Below, one piece after another: positions 13,617 through 14,066 of a stretch of DNA of 14,066 nt. The notes beneath the pieces are model-generated. The model did not search any database, was not told the origin of the DNA, and saw only the letters and a list, made by a program, of their open reading frames with translations. The position numbers were made by a program, and so were the translations under genes. Source of the stretch: GWB1-38-13 sp964608405. GTDB lineage: Bacteria; Patescibacteriota; Microgenomatia; UBA8517. The first letter of the stretch is position 1. Every line of letters starts with the position of its first letter. The stretch is taken from the NCBI GenBank assembly GCA_964608405.1, contig CAZSNC010000018.1, positions 1 through 14,066 on the forward strand. The letters are read 5' to 3'.

Positions 13617-14066
13617 ATGGGTGTATTAGATCTAATTTTTCCCGTCGCCTGTCTTGGGTGTGGGAAGGAGGGCGAATATTTGTGTAGACGCTGCCTTTCG
13701 AGAGTTGAGAAAGCGAGGTTGTTTTGTCTCGAGTGTCATAAATTTTCGGCTAATGGAGCGGTTCACTCAAGCTGTAAAAAGAAGTTGTCGATTGATTTTG
13801 TCTTTTCACTTTGGAATTACGACGGTGTTGTAAGAATGGCAATTATTAAACTCAAATATAATTTTGCCTACAAGGTTGCGGAGGAATTGGCAGAAAAGTT
13901 TGCCGAAAGACTTAAAATCGATACACCTTCATTGCCGAATAATGCGATATTAATCCCAATTCCTCTTTACAAGTCCCGGAAAAATTGGAGAGGTTTTAAT
14001 CAGGCTGAGGTGATGGGAAAAATTGTTGCCAAAAAACTGAATTGGCAATTTGCCACGGATTTGTTG
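13617..14066 (+). CDS. ComF-family phosphoribosyltransferase, C-terminus beyond window
   Basis: The first 150 codons of an open frame that runs off the window. A zinc-ribbon-like N-terminus has CLGC (12-15), CRRC (23-26), CLEC (37-40) and Cys53. The body shows Y-D-G-V-V-R (68-73), IKLKYN (77-82), and IPIPLYKSRKNWRGFNQAE (113-131), equivalent to the ComF 'PVPL...RGFNQA' motif. The PRPP-binding loop would lie beyond the edge. ComF proteins in Gram-positive and Gram-negative bacteria are linked to DNA uptake, but their precise reaction is unsettled. The start at 13617 has no ribosome-binding site and is 9 nt from a -10-like box. It is transcribed away from smpB across a 48-nt gap. Confidence 0.9.
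   Translation, partial: MGVLDLIFPVACLGCGKEGEYLCRRCLSRVEKARLFCLECHKFSANGAVHSSCKKKLSIDFVFSLWNYDGVVRMAIIKLKYNFAYKVAEELAEKFAERLKIDTPSLPNNAILIPIPLYKSRKNWRGFNQAEVMGKIVAKKLNWQFATDLL

Overview
This AT-rich window looks like a chromosomal segment from a Candidate Phyla Radiation (Patescibacteria) bacterium, most likely of the Microgenomates group; that placement is an inference. It rests on a dense array of small VirB2/TrbC-like 'T4SS pilin' proteins, on Cys-rich secreted proteins that end in the same two-helix hairpin, and on a compact layout in which many genes lack a Shine-Dalgarno site and start just after a -10 box. TGA works as a stop codon (end of the 6629-7717 gene and of the tmRNA tag), so the SR1/Gracilibacteria code with TGA=Gly does not apply.

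Left part, minus strand (1-7717): ten consecutive genes. In transcription order they are two large secreted proteins with Cys-containing ectodomains and a C-terminal pilin-type hairpin (6629-7717, 5372-6544), a third strongly Cys-rich one with a duplicated module (3806-5329), three short pilin-like proteins in a near-overlapping run (3478-3792, 3132-3476, 2763-3128), a pair of closely related pilins with its own consensus promoter and a strong terminator (2321-2647, 1949-2281), one more pilin (1564-1884), and a secreted phosphodiester-glycosidase (NAGPA-domain) protein cut by the window edge (1-1487). Together they suggest a cell-surface filament or secretion/adhesion apparatus in which one membrane-hairpin fold is used both as short pilins and as the anchor of large ectodomains. 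No T4SS ATPase or channel gene lies in the window.

Middle, plus strand (7841-12511): a divergently transcribed membrane-anchored SpoIID-type peptidoglycan lytic transglycosylase with a long EnvC/CwlO-like coiled coil, a bacterial PH-domain membrane protein coupled to a 72-residue two-helix membrane protein, and a large single-span protein with a degenerate PP2C-like cytoplasmic region and a propeller-like outer region. These read as envelope-remodelling and sensing functions.

Right part: the trans-translation module on the minus strand (smpB followed 7 nt later by a one-piece tmRNA), a small hypothetical gene just downstream of the tmRNA, and the start of a comF-type phosphoribosyltransferase gene transcribed away from smpB across a 48-nt shared promoter region. 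No insertion sequence, CRISPR array, rRNA or tRNA gene was seen. No stretch above 300 nt lacks a gene once the tmRNA is counted.
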